DNA from: Chitinophagaceae bacterium
GTDB taxonomy: Bacteria; Bacteroidota; Bacteroidia; Chitinophagales; Chitinophagaceae
Direction: 5' to 3'
NCBI GenBank assembly: GCA_004297075.1
Contig: SCVK01000396.1
Coordinates: forward strand, 1-64,000
Length of the DNA: 64,000 nucleotides
A program made the position numbers and the translations under genes. Under the pieces are notes generated by a model. It was not told the DNA's origin. It saw nothing but the letters and a program-made list of their open reading frames with translations, and did no database searches. Shown here one piece after another: positions 32,903 to 41,226 of this stretch (positions are counted from its first letter, which is position 1; every line of letters begins with the position of its first letter).

Positions 32903-34105
32903 ATGGGTCAAAGGCAAATTATATTAATCTCTTTTCTATTTCTACTGGTTGCGGCCATGGTATCCTGCAATAAATTATTGCCGGGTGTTCCTGCGGATGA
33001 TAGTGTGCTTGACGGGCCGGTTGAAGGGTTAACTGGCGAACAGAACCAGATCTTCCTCCGTGGTGATATTGCCTTTAATGACGATATTTTTACCAGTGCC
33101 AATGGCCTGGGGCCAACCTTTGTTGCTACTTCCTGCGGAACTTGTCATGCGGGTGATGGGAAAGGGCACCCATTTACCACACTCACCCGTTTCGGACAAA
33201 GCGATACACTGGGAAACAAATTCTTACACCTTGGCGGCCCGCAATTGCAATCGAGGGCTTTGCCTGGCATTCAGCCCGAAACAATCCCCACAGGTGCAAC
33301 TTTTTCCAGTTTTACACCTCCGGCCAATACTGGATTGGGATTACTTGAAGCGGTACCTGATGCAGTTCTAATGGGTTTATCAGATGAATTGGACGCGGAT
33401 GGTGATGGTATATCGGGAAGACCCAACTGGATACATATTCCGGCATATTGTCTATCGCGGCCTGGCACGATTGAGCGCAATGGAAAATATATTGGTCGGT
33501 TCGGAAAAAAAGCAGCCGTATATGATCTTCACCAACAAACAGCAAATGCATATAACCAGGATATGGGTGTGAACTCTTCGTATGAATCTTACAATACATA
33601 CAATGGATTACAGATTGATCCCGAGATCTCCAATCAGAAAGTGCTGGATGTGATCTTCTATTTGCAAACGCTTAAGGCTCCGATACAGCGCGATCAAAAC
33701 AATGCAGATGTAGTAGCGGGCAAACAGATTTTTACTACTATCTCCTGTGGAAAATGCCATACACCGCAATTGCAAACCGGGCCCTCATCAATCGCAGCAC
33801 TGGCAAATAAAACAATCTTCCCATACACAGATTTGTTATTGCACGATATGGGTCAGGCATTGAATGACGGTTATACAGAAGGTTCCGCTATGACTGCTGA
33901 ATGGAGAACCCCGCCACTTTGGGGATTGGGACTGTCCAGGAATTCACAGGGCGGTAAGGTATTTCTGTTACACGATGGAAGAGCGAAGAGTATTGAAGAA
34001 GCCATTTCATTTCATGGCGGTGAAGCTTTGCAGAGTAAAAATAAATTTCAACAGTTGAACGCCGCAGATAAAGCGAAGCTGATACAGTTTTTAGAATCAC
34101 TATAA
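32903..34105 (+). CDS. Di-heme c-type cytochrome, DHOR/DUF1111 (thiol oxidoreductase-like)
   Basis: A 400-aa exported lipoprotein (lipobox VSC22) with two heme-binding motifs: CGTCH (C78-H82) and CGKCH in TTISCGKCHTPQLQ. The family text QTGPSSIAALANKTIFPYTD, LLHDMGQALNDG and FLLHDGRAKSIEEAISFHGG identifies DUF1111 di-heme oxidoreductases, related to MauG and cytochrome c peroxidases. The reaction is not established for this branch. First gene of a three-gene operon with a Rieske protein and a porin, downstream of a metalloregulator-type operator. Confidence 0.9.
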   Translation: MGQRQIILISFLFLLVAAMVSCNKLLPGVPADDSVLDGPVEGLTGEQNQIFLRGDIAFNDDIFTSANGLGPTFVATSCGTCHAGDGKGHPFTTLTRFGQSDTLGNKFLHLGGPQLQSRALPGIQPETIPTGATFSSFTPPANTGLGLLEAVPDAVLMGLSDELDADGDGISGRPNWIHIPAYCLSRPGTIERNGKYIGRFGKKAAVYDLHQQTANAYNQDMGVNSSYESYNTYNGLQIDPEISNQKVLDVIFYLQTLKAPIQRDQNNADVVAGKQIFTTISCGKCHTPQLQTGPSSIAALANKTIFPYTDLLLHDMGQALNDGYTEGSAMTAEWRTPPLWGLGLSRNSQGGKVFLLHDGRAKSIEEAISFHGGEALQSKNKFQQLNAADKAKLIQFLESL

Positions 34106-34113
34106 ACAGAATA

Positions 34114-34563
34114 ATGGATAGAAAGGATTTTATTGTTAAGGCCTGCACTGCCTGTTTATCAATGACAGCAATGGCTTCTGTGCTATCGTCCTGCGGGGTA
34201 ACACATTTTATTGCAGGTAATATCAGCAAGGATGGACTAACGATAAACAAAGATGATTTTACTTTTAGCCAGAAAGGAACACCTGCTTACCGTTCTTTTA
34301 TCATAGTAAGAAATGATACGCTTCAGTATCCCATCTATGTATATCGCTTCAGCGACCAGGAATATTCGGCATTATGGATGCGCTGCACGCACCAGGGTAC
34401 AGAACTACAGGCATCCGGTGATTCATTGCAATGCCCGGCGCATGGAAGCGCCTTCAATAATAAAGGACTTGCTACCAATGGCCCCGCAGATAGTTCATTA
34501 CGCAGTTTCCCCATACAGGTGACCAACAGGGAAATATTCATCGACCTAAGAAAACAATCATGA
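34114..34563 (+). CDS. Rieske [2Fe-2S] lipoprotein
   Basis: A 149-aa protein with a lipobox-type signal (VLSSC27) and the Rieske cluster ligands C91-T-H93 (MRCTHQGTEL) and C107-x2-H110 (LQCPAHGSAF). It would carry electrons in the periplasm or on the outer membrane's inner face, most likely to or from the upstream di-heme protein. It overlaps the porin gene by 4 bp (ATGA), indicating translational coupling. Confidence 0.92.
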   Translation: MDRKDFIVKACTACLSMTAMASVLSSCGVTHFIAGNISKDGLTINKDDFTFSQKGTPAYRSFIIVRNDTLQYPIYVYRFSDQEYSALWMRCTHQGTELQASGDSLQCPAHGSAFNNKGLATNGPADSSLRSFPIQVTNREIFIDLRKQS

Positions 34564-35786
34564 AAAATATTGCGATATTATTTCTTCTCACTTTGAGTAT
34601 AAGTAAAGGGTCTGCGCAAATAGATCCTGTCTTATTAAGAAAACCCGTTAATGATACTTCCAGGCTCTTGCTTAACATGGATGCTGTGTACAACAGACCC
34701 TTGCTCGCTGCCGGCAAACTACCGGTTTCTTTGGGAGGCTATGTAGAAGCCAATTATCAATACTTAAACGAAAATGGTGTAAGCGAAGGCCATCAATTTC
34801 AAATGAGAAGGCTCACGCTGTTTGTGGCATCTTCCATTTCAAAAAGACTCAAGTTTCTTTCAGAGATTGAGTTTGAAGATGGAACCAAAGAAATCAATAT
34901 TGAATTTGCATCTATTGATTTTGAATTGGCACCGCTCTTAAATTTTCGCGGAGGCGTGGTAATGAATCCGATAGGTTCTTTTAACCAGAACCACGATGGC
35001 CCCAAATGGGAATTTGTAGACCGACCGATTTCTGCAACACAGATGCTGCCCGCTACCTGGAGTAATGTTGGGTTTGGCGTTTATGGCAAAAAATACAGTA
35101 AGGACTGGGTATATGGTTACGAGCTTTACCTGACCAACGGGTTTGATGAAAGCATCATATCCAATGGGCAGAACAAAACTTATCTGCCCGCAGCAAAGGA
35201 AAACCCTGACAGGTTTGAAGAATCTTTTAATGGGGTGCCACTACTGACTGCAAAATTTGCATTGCGTAATAACAAGATTGGAGAGATTGGTGTTTCTTAC
35301 ATGGGTGGTGTTTACAATAAATTTCAGGACGACGGGCTTATTCTCGATAAGAAAAGAAATGTAAATGTGTATGCGCTTGATTTCAACACAACGCTTTCCA
35401 GAACAAAAACTTTTATCAATGGTGAATGGGCATGGGTTTCGTTAGATGTTCCGAATACATATTCAGAGCAGTTTGGAAGCGCACAGCAGGGTGGTTTCCT
35501 CGATATCGTTCAGCCTGTATTTTCAAGACCTGTTTTTGGGTTTGAAAAATCTGTTTTCAATGTTGCTGTCAGGTTAGAATATGTAGACTGGAACAAAGGA
35601 AAATTTCTTTCAACAGGCGATAATATTGCAGATCATATTTATTCAATTGTTCCCGCCATCAGTTGGCGGCCCACACCGCAAACAGTTTTCAGGTTTAACT
35701 ACCGTTATAACTGGCAAACAGATCTATTGGGAAATCCGCCATCAAGGCTGGCCGGGTTTCAGTTTGGGTTCTCCACTTATTTTTAA
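34560..35786 (+). CDS. Phosphate-selective-porin-like outer membrane protein
   Basis: Outer membrane beta-barrel of 408 aa with a signal peptide (ILFLLTLSISKGSAQ) and repeated amphipathic strands. Segments LGGYVEANYQYLNENG, RRLTLFVASSISKRLKFLSE and NPIGSFNQNHDGPKWEFVDR resemble the porin O/P group found in Bacteroidota. It may pass the ion or small molecule used by the operon's redox proteins; the substrate is unknown. The stop overlaps the convergent gene at 35783. Confidence 0.85.
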   Translation: MKNIAILFLLTLSISKGSAQIDPVLLRKPVNDTSRLLLNMDAVYNRPLLAAGKLPVSLGGYVEANYQYLNENGVSEGHQFQMRRLTLFVASSISKRLKFLSEIEFEDGTKEINIEFASIDFELAPLLNFRGGVVMNPIGSFNQNHDGPKWEFVDRPISATQMLPATWSNVGFGVYGKKYSKDWVYGYELYLTNGFDESIISNGQNKTYLPAAKENPDRFEESFNGVPLLTAKFALRNNKIGEIGVSYMGGVYNKFQDDGLILDKKRNVNVYALDFNTTLSRTKTFINGEWAWVSLDVPNTYSEQFGSAQQGGFLDIVQPVFSRPVFGFEKSVFNVAVRLEYVDWNKGKFLSTGDNIADHIYSIVPAISWRPTPQTVFRFNYRYNWQTDLLGNPPSRLAGFQFGFSTYF

Positions 35787-36076
35787 AATGAAAACTCCTG
35801 TTCAAGAAGCAACGGATTACTCTTTGAATATTTTGGAGTGAGCAGGATTTTATAGGGACTATGCATTTCTCCTTGTATCGCGATAAGGTAATCTTCATTT
35901 GTTGTTACCGGGTTATCAGTATGCAGGTAGCATTCTCCATCTTCTTCATATAAGCTGTATTGCGTAAGCGGTTTGCCATTAACTACAAGGGTAGTTTCGT
36001 TAAACTCCCATGTAACCGTATTTCCTACGTTAAACTTTGCACCGGAGATAATTTGTTTTATTTCTGCTGTATTCAT
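35783..36076 (-). CDS. Hypothetical beta-rich protein
   Basis: A 97-aa protein starting at MNTAEIKQIISG; an upstream ATG at 36118 would add 14 atypical residues. It has short strands (TVTWEFNETTLVVNGKPL, YLIAIQGEMHSPYKILL) and no recognised domain. It lies 46 bp downstream of the zinc-type ATPase gene, so it may be the last gene of that operon. Confidence 0.6.
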   Translation of the reverse strand: MNTAEIKQIISGAKFNVGNTVTWEFNETTLVVNGKPLTQYSLYEEDGECYLHTDNPVTTNEDYLIAIQGEMHSPYKILLTPKYSKSNPLLLEQEFSF

Positions 36077-36122
36077 AAAAATATAGTTCTTAAAGAAATT
36101 AATATTTCGTTTGATCATAACC

Positions 36123-38114
36123 TTACTCAGGAAATTTTATTTTCTGAATTCTCACCGCATTCAAAATAGCAAGCAACGCAACGCCGACATCGGCGATTAC
36201 CGCTTCCCATAGTGTGGCAATACCGCCTGCGCCAAGCCCTAACACAACTACTTTAACTACCATTGCCAATACTATATTCTGCCAAACAACAGATCTGGTC
36301 AATTTACCGATCTTAATAGCTGATACTATCTTTGAAGGCTGATCATTCTGGATGACAACATCCGCTGTTTCTATTGTTGCATCACTACCCAGTCCACCCA
36401 TCGCAATACCTGCATCTGCGAGCGCCACAACAGGCGCGTCGTTAACCCCATCACCAACAAATGCGATATGCTTTCCCTGGTCTTTTAATGCTTGCACTTT
36501 TTCTACTTTGCCTTCCGGTAAAAGATCACCGAATGCGTCATCGATGCCCAAGGTTTTTGCTACGGTATCCACCACCGATTGCTTGTCGCCTGAAAGCATA
36601 ACTGTTTTTATTCCCAATGCATGCATCGCTTTGACTGCTGCTGCCGCATCTTCTTTTATTTCATCTGCTATCGTGATATAACCTGCATATTGATTATTGA
36701 CAGCTACCACTACGATTGTGTCAACGATCTTTTCAATTTCGCTATCGTATGCTATATCAAATTTCTTTAGCAACTTCACATTGCCTGCGAGTATTTCCTT
36801 GCCATCTACTTTGCCTTTTAAACCGTGACCGGATATCTCCTCAACGTTTTCCGCTTTTGTATTTTTTGCACTGTCACCTGCATACTCCACCACTGCTTTT
36901 GCAATGGGATGTGTTGAGTTACTTTCCAGTGCAGCAGTTAATCTAACCAGTTCTGCTTTGTCGATATTTTTTGCGACAACCTCCTGTACTTTAAAAACCC
37001 CCTTCGTTAAAGTCCCCGTCTTATCCATTACAATCACATTGACTTTGGTCATCACATCCAGGAAATTGCCTCCTTTGAAGAGAATGCCATTTCGTGATGC
37101 CAGGCCGATACCACCGAAATACCCCAGCGGAATAGAAACGACCAATGCGCAAGGACAACTGATCACTAAAAAGACCAAAGAACGATAGAACCATGTCTGG
37201 AAATTGTAATTGCTGTCAAAGAAGTAAGGAACGAAGCAAACACCAAGTGCTAAAAGAAATACAATCGGCGTGTAAATTTTCGCGAAACGCGAAATGAATA
37301 ACTGTGTTTGCGATTTGCGCGCAGTGGCGTCTTGTACCATTTCAAGGATCTTGCTTAGCTTGCTGTCTTTGAACAGCGCCGTCACTTTTATTTCGGCGAC
37401 TGTATTCAGATTAATCATCCCTGCATAGATCGCTTCACCTTTGTTTTTTGTATCTGGTTTACTTTCCCCTGTTAACGCGGCGGTATTGAAAGAAGCGTTT
37501 TCTGATAGTAACTCTCCGTCCAGTGCTACTTTCTCGCCGGGTTTCACCTGGATAGTTTCATTTAATTGAACACTTGATGGATTGGTTGCTATGAATGCAT
37601 TGTCGCGGATCACAGTCACCTGATCAGGACGCACATCCAGCAATGCCTTGATACTGCGTTTGGCCCGGTTCACTGCTGCATCCTGGAACCATTCACCGAT
37701 AGAATAAAACACCATAACTGCCACGCCTTCACTGTATGAGCCAATGGCAAATGCGCCGATAGTTGCTACACTCATCAGGAAAAATTCGTTGAAGAAGTCG
37801 AGGCGTTTTGCTTTACGGAAAGCCATACCAAGCACGTTATACCCCGCAAGCAGGTAGGCTGCTGCATAAATGATCAGGTCAAGGGGAAAGGGGGGAGCAT
37901 AGTGAAACCCAAACTCCAGCACGAGCATGACGAGCAGTATCGCAAGCGAAGACAATAATGGCCAATGCGATTGCCATCCATCACTTTCTTCCCCGATGTG
38001 CTCATGTCCTTCTTCTTCGTGATCATGCTCATCTTCCTGGGCATGATCGTTTTCTTTCTTAGCTGACACCTGCATTTTTGGTTTGTCATTTGTGTCGCAG
38101 CATTCTTTTGACAT
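36123..38114 (-). CDS. Heavy-metal P1B-type ATPase, zinc/cadmium/cobalt type
   Basis: Metal-exporting P-type ATPase of about 663 aa. The start MSKECCDTND gives a cytoplasmic tail with Cys-Cys and a His/Asp/Glu-rich segment (DEHDHEEEGHEHIGEE) in place of an HMA domain. The transport motif is SCPCALV, the phosphorylation site DKTGTLTKG, the HP motif STHPIAKA and the hinge GDGVNDAPV. The lack of CPH and the divalent-ligand-rich N-terminus favour zinc, cadmium or cobalt over copper. It follows a NicO/UreH-like gene with an 11-nt gap. Confidence 0.92.
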   Translation of the reverse strand: MSKECCDTNDKPKMQVSAKKENDHAQEDEHDHEEEGHEHIGEESDGWQSHWPLLSSLAILLVMLVLEFGFHYAPPFPLDLIIYAAAYLLAGYNVLGMAFRKAKRLDFFNEFFLMSVATIGAFAIGSYSEGVAVMVFYSIGEWFQDAAVNRAKRSIKALLDVRPDQVTVIRDNAFIATNPSSVQLNETIQVKPGEKVALDGELLSENASFNTAALTGESKPDTKNKGEAIYAGMINLNTVAEIKVTALFKDSKLSKILEMVQDATARKSQTQLFISRFAKIYTPIVFLLALGVCFVPYFFDSNYNFQTWFYRSLVFLVISCPCALVVSIPLGYFGGIGLASRNGILFKGGNFLDVMTKVNVIVMDKTGTLTKGVFKVQEVVAKNIDKAELVRLTAALESNSTHPIAKAVVEYAGDSAKNTKAENVEEISGHGLKGKVDGKEILAGNVKLLKKFDIAYDSEIEKIVDTIVVVAVNNQYAGYITIADEIKEDAAAAVKAMHALGIKTVMLSGDKQSVVDTVAKTLGIDDAFGDLLPEGKVEKVQALKDQGKHIAFVGDGVNDAPVVALADAGIAMGGLGSDATIETADVVIQNDQPSKIVSAIKIGKLTRSVVWQNIVLAMVVKVVVLGLGAGGIATLWEAVIADVGVALLAILNAVRIQKIKFPE

Positions 38115-38125
38115 GTCGTAAGTAT

Positions 38126-38740
38126 TTATGAAATAAAAAATGAAATGATTCCGGTAATGACCAATATTAACCCTGTAATGATCCCGGCATTGTGTTCCCA
38201 TTTGTGCCAGTTGAGTTTTAAAAGCCCTTTATACACTATTCGCACCCAGATCAGCATTCCTGCTATCGTAACCAAAGAATACATGGCCGCGATTAGTGCC
38301 ATAGCATACCACCCGTGCGTACCTGCCAACAGAAAATAACCCTCAATTTCCATACAGGGTGACAGGAACATGGCAATCACCAGCGCCGTGATGATCGAGC
38401 CTTTCGTTTTCTTAACCAGTTTTTTCTCCGCTAAATGAAAATGATGGTGTTTATAATGCTGGTGTATAAAAAAAAGTCCCATGATCACAAGGATAGACGG
38501 GGCAATCAGGCGAGTAAAACTGTCTAGTTGCTCCGCAAGACCAACACCGATCCAGCCGAGCAACAGGCCCAGAACTACCGTGCTAATCACATGAGACAGC
38601 CCTGCTATAAAAGTGATCCTGCTTGTTTCGGCCAGGCTCCATCCTTCTTTCTTGCCGATAGCCAGCACCGGCAACCAGTGGTTGGGGATCAGCGCATGCA
38701 GCAGGCTGATAATGAGACTACCTGTAAGGATGCTTATCAT
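38126..38740 (-). CDS. NicO/UreH-like membrane protein, putative metal exporter
   Basis: A 204-aa protein with about six membrane segments. Conserved features are HALIPNHWLPVLAIGK, a His-rich loop FIHQHYKHHHFHLAEKK between membrane segments, and a C-terminal GIITGLILVITGIISFF. These are hallmarks of NicO/RcnA and UreH-type cation transporters, in which His residues bind nickel or cobalt. It sits directly upstream of the P1B ATPase. Substrate not known; assignment by pattern. Confidence 0.75.
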   Translation of the reverse strand: MISILTGSLIISLLHALIPNHWLPVLAIGKKEGWSLAETSRITFIAGLSHVISTVVLGLLLGWIGVGLAEQLDSFTRLIAPSILVIMGLFFIHQHYKHHHFHLAEKKLVKKTKGSIITALVIAMFLSPCMEIEGYFLLAGTHGWYAMALIAAMYSLVTIAGMLIWVRIVYKGLLKLNWHKWEHNAGIITGLILVITGIISFFIS

Positions 38741-38764
38741 GGTTTTTGTTTTATGTTCATCAGT

Positions 38765-38830
38765 TTATGTTCCGAGCACCAGTGCCAGCGCTGAGAGAAG
38801 AACAATACATTTCCAGCAATTCAGTTTCAT
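38765..38830 (-). CDS. Possible 21-aa membrane peptide
   Basis: A short open frame (ATG at 38830, stop TAA at 38765-38767) encodes MKLNCWKCIVLLSALALVLG plus Thr, one hydrophobic helix after a basic, Cys-containing start. It lies in the 112-bp gap between the methyltransferase-like gene and the NicO-like gene, in the operon's direction. It could be a genuine micropeptide, an export-signal relic or chance. Confidence 0.35.
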   Translation of the reverse strand: MKLNCWKCIVLLSALALVLGT

Positions 38831-38852
38831 AATAAATCAGTTTACAAGTGAA

Positions 38853-39458
38853 TTAAATCAGTCTTCGTACTTTGTTTTTATAGTCAAGATATATCTGCCC
38901 GTGTTGCCTGGCCAGGAATGCCTCCTCCATCCGCATAGTTACCTGCAACACGATATAGGCTGCGCACAGTACGGCAAACGTCACTGCATTGGGAATCACA
39001 AGAAACAGCCCGGCAAGCGCGATCAGCAGGAACAGGAATATGGGATTTCGCGATACAGAGAATAACCCTGCAGTGACCAGTTTTGTTTCATGATCGTAGT
39101 CAATGCCAATGCGCCAGGATTGTTTCATCTGCTGTTGTGCCACGATTATACCTACAAGGGCCAGGTGTCCCATGATAAGACCTGCAATTTTGATTTCTCC
39201 AGATTCCAGGTATCCGAACGGTGCCAGGTAACTGTATGCGGAAGGAGATATGGCATAGAGTAGTGCTGTAAAAAGTAATACCCCGATAAACACTTTCATG
39301 GATCCTCCAATATAATCATGCGCCTGGTCATGATTGGTTTTGAAGCGGAAAGGATTGATACCGGTTTGGCGGTAAACGCGGATAGTGGGAACAACAAATA
39401 CCAGCACGATGAAGCCGATTAAGAATAGCGGCAGGTATAGGGTTAAGAATGTTTTCAT
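38853..39458 (-). CDS. Isoprenylcysteine-methyltransferase-like membrane protein
   Basis: Membrane protein of about 201 aa with five or so hydrophobic segments and the ICMT/PEMT-type C-terminal motif LFSVSRNPIFLFLL and MRMEEAFLARQHGQIYLDY. The start at MKTFLTLYL gives a clean N-terminal helix; 23 upstream codons overlap the Fur gene and are probably untranslated. This family is recurrent in zinc/cadmium efflux loci and its substrate is unknown. It lies 59 bp downstream of the Fur-type regulator. Confidence 0.8.
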   Translation of the reverse strand: MKTFLTLYLPLFLIGFIVLVFVVPTIRVYRQTGINPFRFKTNHDQAHDYIGGSMKVFIGVLLFTALLYAISPSAYSYLAPFGYLESGEIKIAGLIMGHLALVGIIVAQQQMKQSWRIGIDYDHETKLVTAGLFSVSRNPIFLFLLIALAGLFLVIPNAVTFAVLCAAYIVLQVTMRMEEAFLARQHGQIYLDYKNKVRRLI

Positions 39459-39517
39459 TTTATTCGTTTTTGATATACCAAAATTACCTACTCGTCCATG
39501 CAACCCGATTGCATTGT

Positions 39518-39931
39518 TTAAGTGCATTGATCACATATACCTTTTGCAACTAGGTTTAGTTCTTTCAATTGATAACCTGCCGGGAGATCTATTTCAGGCA
39601 CCTTGTGTTTGGGCAAACAGTATGTCTGCCTGCATTTGATGCAAAAGAAATGTAAGTGAAGGTCGTAGTGGTCACCTGCTTTGCAGGCTTCGGCGCAAAG
39701 AGCATACTTGGTTGATTCCGTTCCGTCATTAATACTATGGATGAGGCCTTTTTCTTCAAACGTTTTTAGCGTCCGGTAAATCGTTATGCGGTCGGCTTGT
39801 GCAAAACCGGCTTCCACATCAGCCAGATTCACGGCTGCTGTTTGTTTTTGCAGGTATTCCAATACCAGTATGCGCATGGCCGTTGGGGCAATGTCCTTTG
39901 ATTGTAGTATATTTTCTATCGCTTCATTCAT
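39518..39931 (-). CDS. Fur-family metalloregulator
   Basis: A 137-aa regulator with a winged helix (ILVLEYLQKQTAAVNLADVE, DRITIYRTLKTFEEKGLI) and a C-terminal dimerization domain with His-rich HYDLHLHFFC and two Cys pairs, C-x2-C (FCIKCRQTYC) and C-x2-C (GICDQC), that form a structural zinc site. It heads the zinc-type ATPase operon and is the likely sensor, Zur-like or Fur-like. The exact metal cannot be told from sequence. Confidence 0.9.
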   Translation of the reverse strand: MNEAIENILQSKDIAPTAMRILVLEYLQKQTAAVNLADVEAGFAQADRITIYRTLKTFEEKGLIHSINDGTESTKYALCAEACKAGDHYDLHLHFFCIKCRQTYCLPKHKVPEIDLPAGYQLKELNLVAKGICDQCT

Positions 39932-39942
39932 AGTAATACAGA

Positions 39943-39986
39943 TTAGTGTTCATACTGTAGGTATTTGTCATTATAGTCAACACTAA
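39943..39986. promoter_or_regulatory. Inverted repeat upstream of the Fur-type gene
   Basis: TTAGTGTT (39943-39950) and AACACTAA (39979-39986) are perfect 8-bp complements, separated by 28 nt, just before the regulator's start codon at 39931. The spacing suits a leader hairpin or two half-sites for autoregulation. It is not a clear Fur box. Confidence 0.4.
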
Positions 39987-40038
39987 AAAACGCGGCTTTG
40001 GAAACCAAGTCATTGCCAGTATGGCAATAGTCTTTTTA

Positions 40039-41217
40039 TTAGTCCTCACTTTTGTTTGTCATTTTCGCAAGAATAAAAAATGAGCCCTTGGTGACAACCT
40101 TAGTTCCTAGAGGAATATCATTCAGCAAAGTAATCTCTGTATAGCCAATATCACTCGTTCCTTTTGCTACCGGAATTATTTTAAAATAGGTGTCCCCGGT
40201 TTTGTTGTCTACTGAATCCACCATGAAAATAATATCCTTGCCCTGGTAACTAACGATGGCTTCTGAAGGGATAGCTGGCATCACCTGTTTGTCTAAACTA
40301 ATGTTTGCCGTTACATTCATTCCGTCGATCAATCCTGTTTTATTACCACTCACCATAGCATGAACAGAAACTGCTTTACTCTCATTTTCAAAAGATGAAC
40401 CTAAGGAAAAGATCTTTGCATCGTATTCTTTACCCGGATCATTGGTAATGGTAAAATGAATGGTTTGATTATTCTTTAGTTTGGACAAATCCTTTTCATA
40501 CACAAACAGGTCAAGATGCAACTGGCTATTGTCAACCACTTCCGCAACAACCGTTGTCAGGTCAACATAACTTCCCATCTTGACGAGCACATTACTGACA
40601 ATCCCGCTGATCGGGCTTTTTATAGACAGAACGGAGATTAGTTTTCCGCTGGACAAATTTGATGGATCAATACCCATCAACTGAACCTGTTGCTGTAAAG
40701 TGGCTTTGCGACTGCGAAGTGACTTCAATTCTGCTTCTGCTGACTGTAGGTTTTTTAACGCACCTGCGTTACCGGCATTCAGTTCTTTCTGGCGATTGTA
40801 TTCCTGTTCAGCCAATACCATTTTTGAATCGATGCCTATGTATTCACTTTGCACCTGGATAAATTCAGGGTTAGCGATCGTGGCAATGGTTTGTCCTTTC
40901 GTAACTGTGTTTCCCGGCTGAACAAGCAATGACCTTATCACACCGCTATAAACTGAATTGATGCTGGCTTTATTTTGATTCGGCACTTTTAAGACACCGT
41001 TTGTCTTAAGCGATGCAGTTAATTGCTTTTGTTCGATCATCCCCAGTTGTACACCGATGGTTTTGATCTGCTCTGCTGTCAGCGAGGTGCCGGTTTCACT
41101 TTCTTCTTCCGGTTCTTTTTTCTCTTCTATGACCGCTTCTTTTGGTTTGTCTTTGCCACCGCAGGAAACTAACGATATGGAAACTGCAAATAAAAATATG
41201 ATTAGTAACTTATTCAT
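40039..41217 (-). CDS. czcB: RND efflux periplasmic adaptor, CzcB/CusB-like
   Basis: Membrane fusion protein of 392 aa that links the inner membrane pump to the outer membrane channel. It is a lipoprotein (lipobox SLVSC) with an acidic Lys/Glu linker, a coiled-coil hairpin (about residues 120-175, AEQEYNRQKELNAGNAGALK), lipoyl-like halves (VYSGVIRSLLVQPGNTVTKG, SPISGIVSNVLVKMGSYVDL) and a beta-barrel. It is 9 nt downstream of the CzcA-like pump and ends the operon. Confidence 0.9.
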   Translation of the reverse strand: MNKLLIIFLFAVSISLVSCGGKDKPKEAVIEEKKEPEEESETGTSLTAEQIKTIGVQLGMIEQKQLTASLKTNGVLKVPNQNKASINSVYSGVIRSLLVQPGNTVTKGQTIATIANPEFIQVQSEYIGIDSKMVLAEQEYNRQKELNAGNAGALKNLQSAEAELKSLRSRKATLQQQVQLMGIDPSNLSSGKLISVLSIKSPISGIVSNVLVKMGSYVDLTTVVAEVVDNSQLHLDLFVYEKDLSKLKNNQTIHFTITNDPGKEYDAKIFSLGSSFENESKAVSVHAMVSGNKTGLIDGMNVTANISLDKQVMPAIPSEAIVSYQGKDIIFMVDSVDNKTGDTYFKIIPVAKGTSDIGYTEITLLNDIPLGTKVVTKGSFFILAKMTNKSED

Positions 41218-41226
41218 CTTAATGGT

